A DNA stretch of 64,000 bases from Lucinisca nassula (taxonomy: Eukaryota > Mollusca > Bivalvia > Lucinida > Lucinidae), in NCBI GenBank assembly GCA_963580285.1, contig OY757026.1:49761143-49825142 (forward strand). The letters are read 5' to 3'. A program made the position numbers and the translations under genes. A model generated the notes under the pieces. It worked only from the letters and a program-made list of their open reading frames with translations. It was not told the DNA's origin and did no database searches. Below are positions 43,906 to 56,394 of this stretch, piece after piece; position 1 is the first letter of the stretch; the number at the start of each line of letters is the position of its first letter.

Positions 43906-44205
43906 GGCAGCTAATTTGATTTGGATCTGTTCATGGACAACCAGATTGAGACAGATGTTCGTACGACCCTGCAGAGCCCAGCACATGACTGGTAGATGTA
44001 GATGACTTGGTTAACAGACAAATTTACTGTCCATGGGATCTGAACTCATTCATGATGCCAGAAAGTACATGTATTTGCAATTCAGATAAAGAGAAAAGAT
44101 GGGAAAATGGGGATAATATTTTTGATTATTTGAAAAAGATGTTATGGATACCCATGAAATGCTATGTTGTGACCGTTCCAACAAGTACCCACAACATTCC
44201 TTTTT

Positions 44206-45590
44206 ATCTCACCTGTTACATAGTGTCAAGGTGAGCTTTTGTGATCACTTTTTATCCGTCTTCCATACGTGCGTCTGTTTACAATTCTTCAAACGACATC
44301 TCCTAAACCACTGATCGGATTTTGACCAAACTTCACAGGAATGATCCTTAGCTGGTCCCCTTTCAAAGTTGTTCAAATGGTTTCGGTTTATTGCACATCT
44401 AGGTCACAGGAGCCAAAAATAGATTTTTTGGCCCCCTGAAAACTTGTCTCTGAAAGCACAAGGCCCAGGTCTTTGATATTTGGGCCCTTTGTTTTTTTTC
44501 ATAGCCTAACATGTATATAGGGAAAATATTTAAAAATCTTTTTCTCTGAAACCACCAGGTCCAGGTCTTTGATATTTGGTATGAAGCTTCATCTAGTGGA
44601 CCTGTGCCAAGATTGATCAAATTATAGCCCTGGGGCCAAAAATGCCCCCGCCCGGGGGCCTTTGGTTTTACATGGGCTTATATAGGGAAAATCTTTAAAA
44701 ATCTTCTCTGAAACCGAAGGCCCAGTTCTTTGACATTTGGTGTGAAGCTTCATGTAGTGAACCTCTATCAAAAGTTTCACAATATAGGCCTAGTGCGATA
44801 AATGCCTCCGCCCTGGGGGGCTTAGGTTTTACATAGGCTTATATAGGGAATCTTCTTCTCTAAAACTGCATAGCCCAGGTCTTATTTGGTATGAAGCTTC
44901 ATCTAGTGGACCGCTCCCAAGATTGTTCAAATTATAGCACTGGGGCCAAAAATGCCCCCGCCCCGGGGGCTTTTGGTTTTACATAGGCTTATATAGGGAA
45001 AATCTTTAAAAATCTTCTCTGAATCAGCAAGGCTCAGGTTTTTGGTATTTTGCATGAAGCTTCATCTAGCGAACCTCCAGCAAAATTGTTCAAATTATAG
45101 CCCAAGGGCAAAAAATGCCGCCGCCCTGGGGCCCTTTGGTTTTACATAGTCTTATATAGGGAAAATCTTTAAAAATCATCTTCTCATTAACATTGGATTA
45201 TACAGGATACAGGGAAAATCTTTAAAAATCTTCTTCTCCGAAACCGTATGACCCAGGTCTTTGATATTTGGTGTGGACCTCTACCAAGATTGTTCAAATC
45301 ATTGCCCTTGGGACAAAAATGCCTTCGCCCCGGGGCCCTTCGGTTTTACATTGACTTATATAGGGTAATTTAAAAAAATCTTCTACTCTGAAACTGCAAG
45401 GCCCAGGTCTTTGACATTTGGTGTGAAGCTTCATCTAGTGGACCTCTATCAAGATTGTTCAAGCCCTAGGAAATAGAAGCCAAGGCAATGAAAACACTTG
45501 AAATATTCTTGTCTGAAAGCAGAAGGCCAAGGTCTTTGATAATTGACATGAAGCTTCGTTTTGAGGATTTCTAGTATTTTCTACCACGAT
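44206..45590. repeat. Family-L element with ~160-bp tandem units
   Basis: Starts tatctcacctgttacatag. Units recur about every 155-166 bp with aatctttaaaaatcttctc, gaagcttcatctagtggacc and aaaaatgcccccgcc blocks. Right terminus not seen. Confidence 0.85.
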
Positions 45591-45784
45591 AATTGAAATT
45601 TAATATACATATTTATTTCACAATTTCTGTGACATGCAATACATATATACATACAATAATAATTCATAGGAACAAGAGCTTACAGTGTTGATGGGGACAT
45701 TAATCCATTGTATGCTAGTAGACTCTTCCACTGCCATATATTGGACAAGTCCATTTGTCATATAAGGGGGCAGGCCTATTTTTT

Positions 45785-46480
45785 TCGTTTTTATTAGCTC
45801 ACCTGTCATGTAATGACGAGGTGAGCTTTTGGGATCACTTTTCGTCCGTCCTTGCGTAAACAATTTCTTCAAACCACATCTCCTCCTAGACCACTGATCA
45901 GATTTTGACCAAACTTCATAGGAATGATTCCTAGGCGGTTCCCTTTAAGAAGTGTTCAAATGGTTCCAGTCCGCACATCAAGGTCACGGGAGCCAACAAC
46001 AGATGTTTTTAATGAAAACTTAAAAAATAGTCTCCTCTGAAACCAGGCCTTCGATAGTTGGTGTGTAGCTTCATCTAGTGGACCTCTGCCAAGATTGTTC
46101 AAATTATAGTCCTGGGGCTAAAAGCGTCCCTACCCCGGTGCCCTTTGTTTTTACATAGTCTTACATAGGGAAAAGCTTTAAAAGTCTTCTTGTCTGAAAC
46201 CGGAAGGCACAGGTGTTTGATCAGAAGCCTCCCTGGTGTAGTGGTTATGCTACTCGCCTTGTAAACCAGGGATCGCAGGATCGATCCCGGGCTTCTTCAG
46301 ACTTTCGGATGAGTCTTTAAACCGAGGCCCATCTCCCTATGACCTTTGCTGTTGGTAGGATGTAAAACTCCAACACTCACTCAGGTGTTTGATATTTGGT
46401 ATGAAGCTTCGTCTTGTGGACATCTATCAAGATTGTTCAAATTATAGCTCTGGAGCTGTTTGTTTTGTTTCTATTTGAAA
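45785..46480. repeat. Family-L element, second block
   Basis: Restarts with ttagctcacctgtcatgtaa and the same units as 44.2 kb. A SINE-E is inserted in it. Confidence 0.8.
46222..46381 (+). mobile_element. SINE-E, tRNA-derived
   Basis: tRNA-like head gcctccctggtgtagtggtt (A box) and caggatcgatcccgggc (B box), anticodon-arm region ctcgccttgtaaacc. It is followed by a ~75-bp body ending acactcactc. TSD caggtgtttgat at 46210-46221 and 46382-46393. Confidence 0.93.
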
Positions 46481-46489
46481 CACAAGGGA

Positions 46490-47535
46490 TTAAACAGCGG
46501 ATTTGACTTTCCGCTTGAAGTTACATATATTTTGGCTGGTATGTGTGTATTGGTCTTACACGGGTAGCTTGAGTAACACGTGGCGAGATTTTTGATGCTC
46601 AACCAGTGTTCATTCAGGCCACGGGTGTTTACAAATGACTGCGGCGGAGTATTTTCTCTTTATTGGGACGTTTTAGGTGCTAGGTTTGTGTTGTGGTTCA
46701 GCTGTTATTTTGGCTGTTTGGGCCTGCTTGTGTTTGTCTTGCTAGGTGCTTTAGGGCAAGTAATTTCCACTGTTTAACCTTATATGCCTATTAGAGGGAG
46801 TGACAGGTGGGCAAAAGTCTAATTTGTCAGGTTTTTAATTTTGGGTGGTTTTTAACAGGGACGACCCTTGTCCTTACCCAGGAGTACTAATCTCCCAGTG
46901 GAATTATTCACGCGGGTTGGGGCTGGGTGTTTCTCTAATTTGTTTTGGTCATCTTCAGGTTCATGGAAATAAGGTTTTTCTAGTAATTCCTTATTTGGGG
47001 AAGAGTTTTTGACCCAAGTTCTGTGTTAAGTTGTCAAGTGGAACATTCGGTTAATTTTTCGCGGAGAGACGACCTGGCCTCAACTCGCATGCCTTCAGCG
47101 GAGGATGTTTGGACTCGGTTTTCCTAAACCGGCTATAAACATTTGAGTCGGTACGAGCGTATTTAGGCCGCCTGTATTGAGTAATTACTTGTCTGGAAGC
47201 GCGCATAATTCGGATCCCAGTAAATGTAATGTAGTGAGAATCTACCTGTATTAAACAAGCACCTGTCTTTTACAAGTACATGTACGTTTTGGCTATTTCA
47301 TAGGTGTTTGCTTGAAACAGTTTGGACTGGAAGTTTGCTAATTACAGGTCTACTTTAATATTTAACATTTGTAATCAAGGGAGAAGAGCTTATATGCTTT
47401 ATCGGAGCAGGTTCATATACACAGATCTTTTATGGCATGCTATCCATGGCTAAAAAAAAGGAGTGTTTGGAGTGTTGGGTGTTTTGTAGGGTCTTCGTGG
47501 GGAGATGAGTGTTTAGCAGCTGAGAGGAAGTTGTT
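46490..47535. other. GT-rich segment of unknown nature
   Basis: Top strand is unusually rich in g and t, unlike its neighbours, and holds no recognised repeat unit. Frames of 65 codons at 46580 and 47432 have no recognisable motif. Its position beside repeat R and the direct repeats at 47.5/48.0 kb suggests a retroelement body; this is only an inference. Confidence 0.3.
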
Positions 47536-48104
47536 CATTCTCTATTCCCCATTACTTATAATAAACTTGAGTCACATTGAGCGCAGGGTCACTTGGGATA
47601 ATATTATATCTCAAGTGAGTCTCGCGTGATGTGACGATATTTAATCATTCGAGTCGCATCCACCTAGTACAGGTTAGGAGGTGTTTAAGAGCACGTCATT
47701 GTTATTTGTTGTTTGGTACCCTTATCGGGCGTATTAGACCCCTTAGTAAGGACTGAGATTTGTGGGTGTCCTTTCTTCCCGTAGGCAACTTGCAGTTGGA
47801 GTGCCCTTCCCTGTTTGATCGTTTCCGCAGCTGGGGTGCTTAGGAGTGTGTGGATTGGTTTACCTCTTTGGCGGGTGTTTGGGGCTGGCTTCCCTTGTCG
47901 CGGATCCTGGTGTGTGGATGTCGTTTGGCGTGTCGCCGGTGACAGTTCAGATTATGAATTGGCATTTAAAAAAAAATAAGTAGCACATTAAATATGCATG
48001 TTTGATTTTGCATTCTGTGATTCAAGTTTTCACTCTCTATTCCCCATTACTTATAATAAACTTGAGTCACATTGAGCGCAGGGTCACTTGGGATAATATT
48101 ATAT
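47536..48104. repeat. 74-bp direct repeats 495 bp apart
   Basis: 47536-47609 and 48031-48104 (tctattccccattacttata ... gggataatattatat) differ at one position. Satellite sequence resumes exactly at the end of the second copy. Confidence 0.9.
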
Positions 48105-48330
48105 TTATATTTAGCTGAGGGCATTCGTTCCATCTCCTGCATTATATTGATACAGACCAGAGATCAGCTGTATGTGGTTATTCATCCTTTTGAAAAACAC
48201 TACATTCATACTTAGCTGTGGGCATTTCTTCCATCTATGGCATTTTATTAATACACTGTACACACTAGAGATCAGCAGTGTGTGGTTATTCATTCAGTTA
48301 GGAGCCCTGTATTTATATGCAGTTATAGCT
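48105..48330. repeat. Satellite array, resumed
   Basis: Two units (ttagctgagggcattcg ... gagatcagctgtatgtgg) of the 35-40.8 kb satellite; another half unit lies at 48560-48622. Confidence 0.85.
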
Positions 48331-48559
48331 GGTGCAATCTGACATGAGACTGACCTCTATGCAAAGAATAAATTAGTCAATGATATCCCTAAATAGGTCG
48401 TTTCTTTGTAAACTTCTTGTGAATTTTCGGTATCTTGTGAATGGCGAACCATTTACCAACCTCTTTGGAAAATGACAAAGATAAATATTTCCGTTCAGTT
48501 GGGTGTGAAATTATGGTAATAGAAATCATCAGTCACATGTCAAATTGCATTAGCTATAT
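48331..48559. other. Unassigned segment within the satellite remnant
   Basis: No repeat recognised. Confidence 0.3.
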
Positions 48560-48624
48560 AAGCATTTATTCTGTCCTTCGCATTTCATTTATACACAATA
48601 GAGATCAGTTATGTGTGGTTACTT

Positions 48625-49125
48625 TTGGACTGATTGTCTCTGGTTGGGTCCATCAGAGTCTAAGTGTTGGTTTTCTTTTACCTCATAATTTCGGTGATTT
48701 GTTGATGTCGAGTCCTCACCGTTGTTTCATCTCTGTGGTTGTTTGATTTTTGTGTTCTCTGAGATGTTGCACTGATGAGTTAGGAAGCCTTCATGCGGAC
48801 TGAACAAATTATTTGTCTAACACGTGATGGAATTAAGAAGATTGCTGCCATGTGAAGTCAATTTAAGCCGCCTAGTAAAATTATTTCTTCTGTCGCAGTT
48901 TATTTTTGTTATAGTTTGTCTTTGAGTGTGTGTATCGCTTATATCTTTTTATTTTGGATAGCCAACTGGCCATTTTGTGGGAAAGTAAGTCCTTTTGGCT
49001 TCCGCTATTGATATTTCCATTAGGGTCTAGTTACTTTATGTTTGTGTTTCTTTCCCTTTGGTGACTCTGATGGGAGGTGTGGGTTAATTGTATCGATTCC
49101 TGATCATTGCTTTCACTTCTATTTC
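48625..49125 (+). repeat. Repeat R (retroelement 3' tail), longest copy
   Basis: 48625-48920 matches the minus strand of 1130-1420; 48990-49125 matches 42380-42500. It therefore links both fragments into one ~500-bp 3' tail. Confidence 0.75.
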
Positions 49126-49339
49126 ATTGTTAATATTACTGAGTGTAACAGTTATTTTTTTTAAAAAAGAGAGGGCCATGATGCCTCTAATTCGCTCATA
49201 TGAGTAAGACAGAAAACATGCTGTAAGGTTGATTATCTGGTTTTCTTCTACCAGCAGTATTTCACAAGTTGTAGGACTACTGTGAGGGTAATTAAGAAAG
49301 GGTAGTGGATACATTTTTTCTTCTCCAGAAAACACTCCA

Positions 49340-51318
49340 AGATTTTTTCTATTTTTAGTCCTATTTTAGCTATGGTGGCCATTTCATTCAGTGGAGCTGA
49401 ACAATTTTAGCAACTTTGGTAGAGTGTCATCCAAGGAACATTTCTGTGAGATTATTTTGAAACTGGGCCACAGGCCTAGGAGGATGTCGTTTGAAGGTTT
49501 TTCCATTCTTAGCTTTGGCCAGTATTTTGTTTACCAGAGGGGAACAATATTCGCTAATTTGGTATGGGGTCACCCAAGGACCATATCTGTGGAATTATCT
49601 TGAAATTAGGCCATTGTCGTTTGAAGGTTTTCCTATTTTTCCCTCTGGCAGCCATTTTGTTCAGCGGAGTGGAACAATTTTAGCAATTTTGAGAGAGGGT
49701 CACCCAAGAAACCTATCTATGAAATTATTTTGAAATCAAGCTAGTGGGCTAGGAGATGTCATATAAATGTTTTTCAATTTTTAGCTCTGGCCACCATTAT
49801 TTTGTTTAGCAGAGTGGAATGATTTTAGCAATTTCGTTGAGGGTCACCCAAAGATCACTATTAAGTTATTGTTAAATTGGGTCAGAGTCATTTAAACGTT
49901 TTTCTATTTTTATCCCTGATGGCCATTTTGTTCAGTGGAGCTGAACGATTTTAGCAATTTTGAGACAGGGTCACCAAAGGAACATTTCTGTGAATTATTT
50001 TGAAATCAGCCTACTGACATATAAGATGTTGTTTCACATTTCTTTTTTTTTATTTTTAGCCGGATAGCCATTTTGATTAGCCAGTTGGAACAATTTTATA
50101 AATTTTGGTAGAGGGAGGGTCACCCAAGGACAATTTCTGTGAAATTATTTTAAAATTGGGCCACTGGCTTAGGAGGAGATACCGTTTGAAGGTTTTTTTT
50201 CTCTTTTCAGCCCTGGTGGCCATATTGTTCAGCAGAGCAGAACAATTTTAACAATTTTTGGTAGGTCACCCAAGGACCATTTCTGTGAAATTGTTTTGAA
50301 ATTGAACCATTGGCCTAGGAGGCTATGTTATTTAAAGGTTTTTTTTTCTATTTTAGCTCAGGCGACCATTTGGTTGAACATTTTTTTTGCTATTTTAAGC
50401 CCTGGCAGCCATATTGTTCAGCAGAGCAGAACCATTTTTTGCAATTTTGGTAGAGAGTCATCCAAAGAACATTTCCGTCAAATATTATTATTGATTGCAA
50501 AATCTCTTCACTGGTAAAGGAGAAGTTATTTGAAGCAGATGCGGACGAGACAACCCAAATAACCCGATGTAACACATGTCACATGATGCATGACAGACAG
50601 AGGGTGATCAAGATTTCTCATCCTGGTCACATTAAGCTCAGGTGAGCTAAGAATCTATGCGTCAAGTCAATTGGCAAGAAACTAGAGCTGTCAGTGAAAC
50701 TGACTAGGGCCCCGGCAGCGCTATCAGAGGAGTAAAAAATTGTGGACGGACAGACGGACAGACAGACAGACGGACGGACAGAGTGATTACTATAGGGCAC
50801 CCACACTTTCAGTGCGGGGCCCTAATTAGGCCACTGACTAGGAAAGATGTTGTCAGAAGGTCTAGCTATTTTCTAGCTCTGGTGGCCATTTTGTTCAGTG
50901 GAGCTGGACGATTTTAGCAATTCAAGTGAAATTTTTTAAATTTGGCCATTGTCATAGATGTAGCTTAAAGGTTTTTCTATTTTTAGCTCTGGAAGCTAAG
51001 GGGAACCATTTTAGCAATTAGAGGATCACTCAAGAAACATTTCTGTGAAATTACTTTGAATTTAGGCCAGTGACCTAGGAGGAGCTGTTGTTTTGAGGTT
51101 TTTCTATTTTTAGCTAAGGCAGCCATTTTGCTCAGTGAAGCAGAATCATTCAGGCATTTTGGTAGAGGGTCACCCAAGGAACATTCCTGTAAAATTATTT
51201 CAAAATCCATTCATCAGTTCATCAGGAGATGTCGTTAAAGTAAATTGTTGACACACGCACAATTCACATTGAGTGGGCACCAAAGCTCACCTTGAGCCTT
51301 TGGCCCAGGTGAGCTAAA
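49340..51318. repeat. Family-L element with ~140-bp tandem units
   Basis: About 12 degenerate units of ttttagctctggtggccat, ttgttcagtggagctgaac and gggtcacccaaggaac. The right end is agctcaccttgagcctttgg plus caggtgagctaaaa. An inner caggtgagcta at 50640 suggests two elements. Confidence 0.85.
50685..50826. repeat. gggccc-ended hairpin repeat with cggacaga tract
   Basis: gctgtcagtgaaactgacta / tagggccccggc left, ggacggacagacagac middle, ctttcagtgcggggcccta right. Inserted between two halves of the family-L array. Confidence 0.65.
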
Positions 51319-51339
51319 AAGTCCGACTGTTCTGATCGC

Positions 51340-51785
51340 TGTGAGGTCAGAGTGTTGCATAAAAGGGTTAGGTATTGAATCTTGACTAGACTCATGTGTT
51401 GGGTTTGGCAAACAGTGTAGACTAAGATCATCAGACAGCATAGAATGCAGTGTCTGATAAGGGTCCAAACTGTTTCCTTACAGTACAGGATTTTAATCCT
51501 TATCTTGCTGTTCATGACAACCCCTATCTTTGCAAACTGTGTAGATCCAGATCAGATGGCTTCTGAAGAAGCCATCTGATCAGGATCTACACTGTTTGGC
51601 ATTCAGTTTATGAATTTGTAGCAATAGATTACATCAAGTAATATGATTGGTTGATAGACAGAAATGGGTGTGGCTTAAATGAATATTCAGCAAGATAAGG
51701 GTTAAGGGTCAAATGAAACAGTCTTAAGTCCCCATTCAGGACTATTTTTGCAGCCTACACTCAGAGACAATCGACCCACCAGTGC
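51340..51785. mobile_element. MITE-J copy interrupted by MITE-H
   Basis: 51340-51493 carries gatcatcagacagcatagaa / gcagtgtctgat. 51706-51785 carries the J right end (gagacaatcgacccaccag). The MITE-H between them was inserted in the J element. Confidence 0.75.
51494..51705. mobile_element. MITE-H copy, reverse
   Basis: aatccttatcttgctgttca ... cagcaagataagggttaa; core agatcagatggcttctgaag / cttcagaagccatctgat. Nearly identical to 52.15 kb inverted. Confidence 0.9.
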
Positions 51786-51825
51786 TGTCAGTAAATCAGT
51801 TTCTCTTTGACTTGAAGAAAGCTGC

Positions 51826-52058
51826 TAATAACCAATAAAATGCCAATCCTGACAATTCTCATCTGCTTTGCCGTGTGCGTGTTACCTTAAAAGTATTTTT
51901 CTGCAAACAATGTGGACCCAGATCAGAGCAGTCTGATCTGGGCCCACATTGTTTGCCTGTATGCAAAAATATTTTAAAACGTTTGCAAAAAAAATCTACA
52001 GATGACATAAGCAGACGACATTTTCAGATGTAGTTTTCTCGGTGTCATAAGGGTTAAA
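51826..52058. mobile_element. MITE-G copy, reverse
   Basis: Core ggacccagatcagag / ctgatctgggcc; right end gcagacgacattttcagatg ... ataagggttaaag. Confidence 0.85.
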
Positions 52059-52149
52059 GAGGGGTCAAACAGGCATACTGTGACTGATACAAAGAATATG
52101 AGATTAAGCATCTTTCTAGTATAAGTCATCACAGAACAATTATGCAGTT

Positions 52150-52362
52150 TTAACCCTTCTCTTGCTGAATATTCATTTAAGCCACACCCATTTCTGTCTA
52201 TCAACCAATCAAATTACTTGATGTAATTTATTGCTGCAAATTCATAAAATGCATGCCAAACAGTGTAGATCCTGATCAGATGGCTTCTTCAGAAGCCATC
52301 TGATCTGGATCTACACTGTTTGCAAAGATAGGGGTTGTCGTGAACAGCAAGATAAGGGTTAA
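52150..52362. mobile_element. MITE-H copy
   Basis: Terminal ttaacccttctcttgctg / cagcaagataagggttaa; core gatcagatggcttcttcaga / gaagccatctgatc. Opposite orientation to the 51.5-kb copy. Confidence 0.92.
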
Positions 52363-52508
52363 TCTATTCATGGTGATGCATGTCTTAACAGCAATCTTAC
52401 ACGGTTGATTGTTTATCAATCATTCCAAAGTTACTAAATGATTCTGAGTTTTGTTGCTATTGTCCACATGACTATCACTGACTGCAACAAGAATTGTCAG
52501 AAGACAGC

Positions 52509-53290
52509 GTAGCTCACCTTTGGCGGCCTAAGCTGGATGGGGGCAAGTTACCAAAAATGAATTTTTTCTTCTGTAAAACAGCCCAACAGACTGCAGCAAT
52601 TAGAAGAGAACCAGATAGTACCCCTAGGACCACTGTAGAAGAAATCTTGTTTTAAATTCTAAGTCTGTGACCTTGACCTCAAGGTCACTGAGGAGGGGGG
52701 GGCAAAGTCACTTGTTTTAAATTCTAAGTCATTGACCTCAAGGTCACTGAGGAGGGTGGGGCTGGTACTGTGCGAAACTTTAGACCAATATTTAACATCA
52801 GTACAAGAAGTGTGTGTGAATTCGGGTTTAACGTCGCTTTCAACAATTTTTCAGTCATATCACGACGGTGTCTGGTTGCGACAGGGAGCTCAATGCTCAC
52901 TTTTATAGTGCTGCCTCACTGAAGTATCATGTCCCAGACACAGTACATGATACCACACCCAGTCACATTATCCTGACACTGGGTAGACCAGTCCTAGCTC
53001 TACCCTGTAAATCTGAGTGCCAAGCGAGGAGCAGCTAGTACATGTACCATTCTTAACGACTTTAGTATGTCACGGCCCGGGATCAAACCCGTAACCTCCC
53101 GTTCCCCGGAGCGGACACTCTACCAACTGAGCTATCGGGGCCGGTAGAGTACAAGAAGTAACTAAATACATCAAGTGGTTTTAGAGATACAGAGCAACAG
53201 AAAACTTTAACCCAAAATTTAACTTTGAGTGACGCACACGGATATGTATACGCAAGCTCTTGCTGTACTTTTGTACAGGCGAGCTAAAAA
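52509..53290. mobile_element. Family-L element containing SINE-D
   Basis: Left agctcacctttggcgg, right gtacaggcgagctaaaa. Two short units share gttttaaattctaagtc and ctcaaggtcactgaggaggg. Confidence 0.7.
52812..53147 (-). mobile_element. SINE-D, tRNA-derived
   Basis: Near-identical to 29.2-29.5 kb, with the same gatagctcagttggtagag head. TSD agtacaagaagt (12 bp, perfect) at 52800-52811 and 53148-53159. It has a small gtacat insertion after the head. Confidence 0.95.
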
Positions 53291-53498
53291 TGGCATTGGT
53301 ACTAAATCTAGGTATAGGTTATTTATAGCTGCATTCTTCTTGTTGCTCTGAAGTCAGAATGAATGTATTGGTTACAGTGAAATCTGGACTGGACATTGGC
53401 AAACAATGTAGACCCAGATCAGACACCACATTCTTTGAGGGTATACATTGGTTTTTTTTAAAGAATAGTATAGTTAAGGGGTGAAATGAAACAGACTT

Positions 53499-53743
53499 AA
53501 CCCTTAAGACGGCGAGAAAAAATACATCTGAAAATGATGTCTGCTTATGTCGTCTGCTGAATTTTTTTGCTAAGTTTTTTTAAAAATATTTTTGCATACA
53601 GGCAAACAGTGTGGGCCCAGATCAGACTGCTCCTACAGGAGCAGTCTGATCTGGCCAACACTGTTTGCAAAAAAATTACTTTTAAGGTAATCGGCAGACG
53701 GCAAAGCAGACGACATTTGTCGTGATTGGCATGTTATGGGTTA
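53499..53743. mobile_element. MITE-G copy
   Basis: ttaacccttaagacgg ... ggcatgttatgggttaac; core cagatcagactgctcctaca / gagcagtctgatctgg. Confidence 0.88.
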
Positions 53744-53770
53744 ACAGCAGTTCAGGCCAATTTTTCAAGC

Positions 53771-53979
53771 CTATTACGAAAACACACCCGTGTGATTAGT
53801 GCATTCTTTCATATTCCGAAAACTGTCATTTTTCTGATTTTTCTAACGAGTACCCACAACCTATGTCTTGGAGCAGAAATAAGGAAAATAATGTTTACTC
53901 CCATAAACCCCAGTTTTCTCTATATAAAGTGGGGTTTATAGGGGAGGGGTGTTCGTTTCAAGGACTTGTTAATGTGATG
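53771..53979. mobile_element. MITE-F with deleted left central arm
   Basis: Left end ctattacgaaaacacacccg joins directly to the right central arm (taacgagtacccacaacct). Then the ccccagttttctc / aaagtggggttta hairpin. Confidence 0.8.
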
Positions 53980-54039
53980 CTACACTCAGAGATAATTGAC
54001 CCATCAGTGCAATTATTTCTTTCGGGAGCTTTATATTAT

Positions 54040-54143
54040 TAATACAGTAAAATTTCTATATAAGACCACCTTTGGTACTGTTCAAAAGTCATCTTTAAGA
54101 CCACTTTTGAACAGTACCAAAGGTGGTCTCTAACCAGAGGACA
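54040..54143. mobile_element. MITE-I copy, long form
   Basis: cagtaaaatttctatataag, then gaccacctttggtactgttc with its complement gaacagtaccaaaggtggtc. Perfect outer arms. Confidence 0.88.
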
Positions 54144-55875
54144 CAGTATGCAGAAAACACAAAGAAACAATAACTGCAACCTAATAAATAAAACTTTTTA
54201 AAGCAGAATTAGTCTTTTTGTTGGTCTTAACTCTTAACCCTTTACCACTCAGGGATTTTGTGAATTTCGCTGATTTTCACAGTGTTGCACCTGATAGCAA
54301 CTTCAACTAGCCATTGTTTCATAATGGATGGTCTGTCTTACACCAAACTCGGTATGAATGTTCATTGGGCAGTAGCCTTTCAATGCAACCTTTCATGACT
54401 TGATCATTGTTGTCATGGTAAAGAGGGGGCATCTCAAAGTTGGCAAAAAGTGTGTTTTCACATGAACTTTTGACCAGATTTTAATCTTCACACAGCTGTC
54501 AAGGCAACAATTAAGGTGTTTGGCACTGGCCATTTTCACTGTTTGCAGCATGTTTTATCAGCATCAATGTGAGATGTGAGAACGCTCCCCCCCCCCACCC
54601 CCCCTTCAATCCCCCCCAGAATATTTTAGTGGGGAGGCGCGCGAAAAAACAGGTCACTTTTTTGCCCAACAAATCCTAAAGCAAACATAACTATCCAGGG
54701 GGAGAAATGCAGATTTTAGGTGCTTCTGGGGCTTAAAATGGGGGGGGTGCAGACACTTAAAAACAGGTATCTGAGTGGTAAAGGGTTAACCGAAATCTGG
54801 GAACATACTGAATTTTAGCCTAAAATGCATTAATTATATCTGAAATATTGTTTCTTGCAATAAAATGATGAAAAAACATTATTTTGGTCAGTTGGGATTT
54901 TCTTCATTAACTGAAATCTGGGAACATACTGAATTTTAGCCTAAAATGCATTAATTATATCTGAAATATTGTTTCTTGCAATAAAATGATGAAAAAACAT
55001 TATTTTGGTCAGTTGGGATTTTCTTCATTAACACTTTACCACTCAGGGATTTTGTGAATTTCGCTGATTTTCACAGTGTTGCACCTGATAGCAACTTCAA
55101 CTAGCCATTGTTTCATAATGGATGGTCTGTTTTACACCAAACTCAGTATGAATGTTCATTGGGCAGTAGCCTTTCAATGCAACCTTTCATGACTTGATCA
55201 TTGTTGTCATGGTAAAGAGGGGGCATCTCAAAGTTGGCAAAAAGTGTGTTTTCACATGAACTTTTGACCAGATTTTAATCTTCACACAGCTGTCAAGGCA
55301 ACAATTAAGGTGTTTGACACTGGCCATTTTCACTGTTTGCAGCATGTTTTATCAGCATCAATTTTCAGGCATTTTTGACCCCAGACACCCTCAGATATAA
55401 ATTTTAGCGGCCGGTTGGGCCATACACCCAAAATTTTTCGGGATGTGAGAACGCTCCCCCTTCAATTCCCCCAGAATATTTTTAGTAGGGAGGCGCGCAA
55501 AAACAGGTCACTTTTTTGCCCAACAAATCCTAAAGCAAACATAACTATCCAGGGGGAGAAATGCAGATTTTAGGTGCTTCTGGGGCTTAAAAGGTAACTG
55601 GTCAACTCGTACCTAAGTCAACTCGTACCTGAGTCAACTCGTACCTGTTTTTGGTCAACTCGTACCCGTTCTTTGGTCAACTTGTACCCCCTAGTCAACT
55701 CGTACCTATTTTGGTCAACTCGTACCCCAGGGGTAGGTGGCCAGGGGTAGGTGGAGTACTCTATTTTTTGCCGAACAATAGTTGAAATGGGTTATAACGT
55801 GCACCGAGACATGTCTTGAGTTCACCGGAGGCCAGAAAGAAGTACTTTGGGTCCTTTTATTGTAACATGGTTTTC

Positions 55876-56094
55876 ACAGCGCGGGGATTTGCGATCGCGC
55901 ACCATCAACCTGCTCTAGTTATTATTATTTTTATTATCATTATTTATTATTTTATAAGTATTATTCACTTTAAACCCATTCCGTCCCTGAAACCCACAAA
56001 GGGGTACCTTGTCAAACACTGCAGGCCCAGATCCGACGCCGCAGAATGCGGGGATATGCGATGGCGCGCCATCAACCTGCTCTAGTTACCGGTT
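55876..56094. repeat. Duplicated gcgc-catcaacctgctctagtt block
   Basis: The 40-bp block (gggatttgcgat-gcgc / accatcaacctgctctagtt) appears at 55879-55920 and 56053-56094 with 4-5 differences. The piece between includes a gccagatccgacgccgcag core like MITE-J. Confidence 0.65.
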
Positions 56095-56097
56095 TTG

Positions 56098-56262
56098 TCC
56101 GTGCAATAGGCACACCCCTAAATCTCACTTTATATAGAGAAACTCGGGTTTACGGGGATATACATTATTTTTCTTTATTTATGCTCCAATACGTAGGATG
56201 AGGGTACTCGTTAGAGTCGTTCCAACTAAAGATCACAGCCTATGTTTGAAGTATAAATAAGA
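56098..56262. mobile_element. MITE-F copy, diverged
   Basis: cacccctaaatctcacttta / actcgggtttacgggg hairpin and a broken central arm (gtactcgttagagtcg). Another fragment lies at 58150-58215. Confidence 0.7.
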
Positions 56263-56394
56263 AATAAAAAAAAAAAACAAAAAAAAAAAAAAACACAGAT
56301 TTTCGTAAGAACTAGAAATGTGTCCAAAGTACACAGATGCCCCCGCTTAGCACATTAATCTTTAAGTGGTGCAAATACCAATCTGTGCGAGTTT

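Noticed and set aside
46580..46777. 65-codon frame with hydrophobic stretch
   Set aside because: No splice sites or recognisable family, and the gt-rich composition alone yields L, F, V and C codons.
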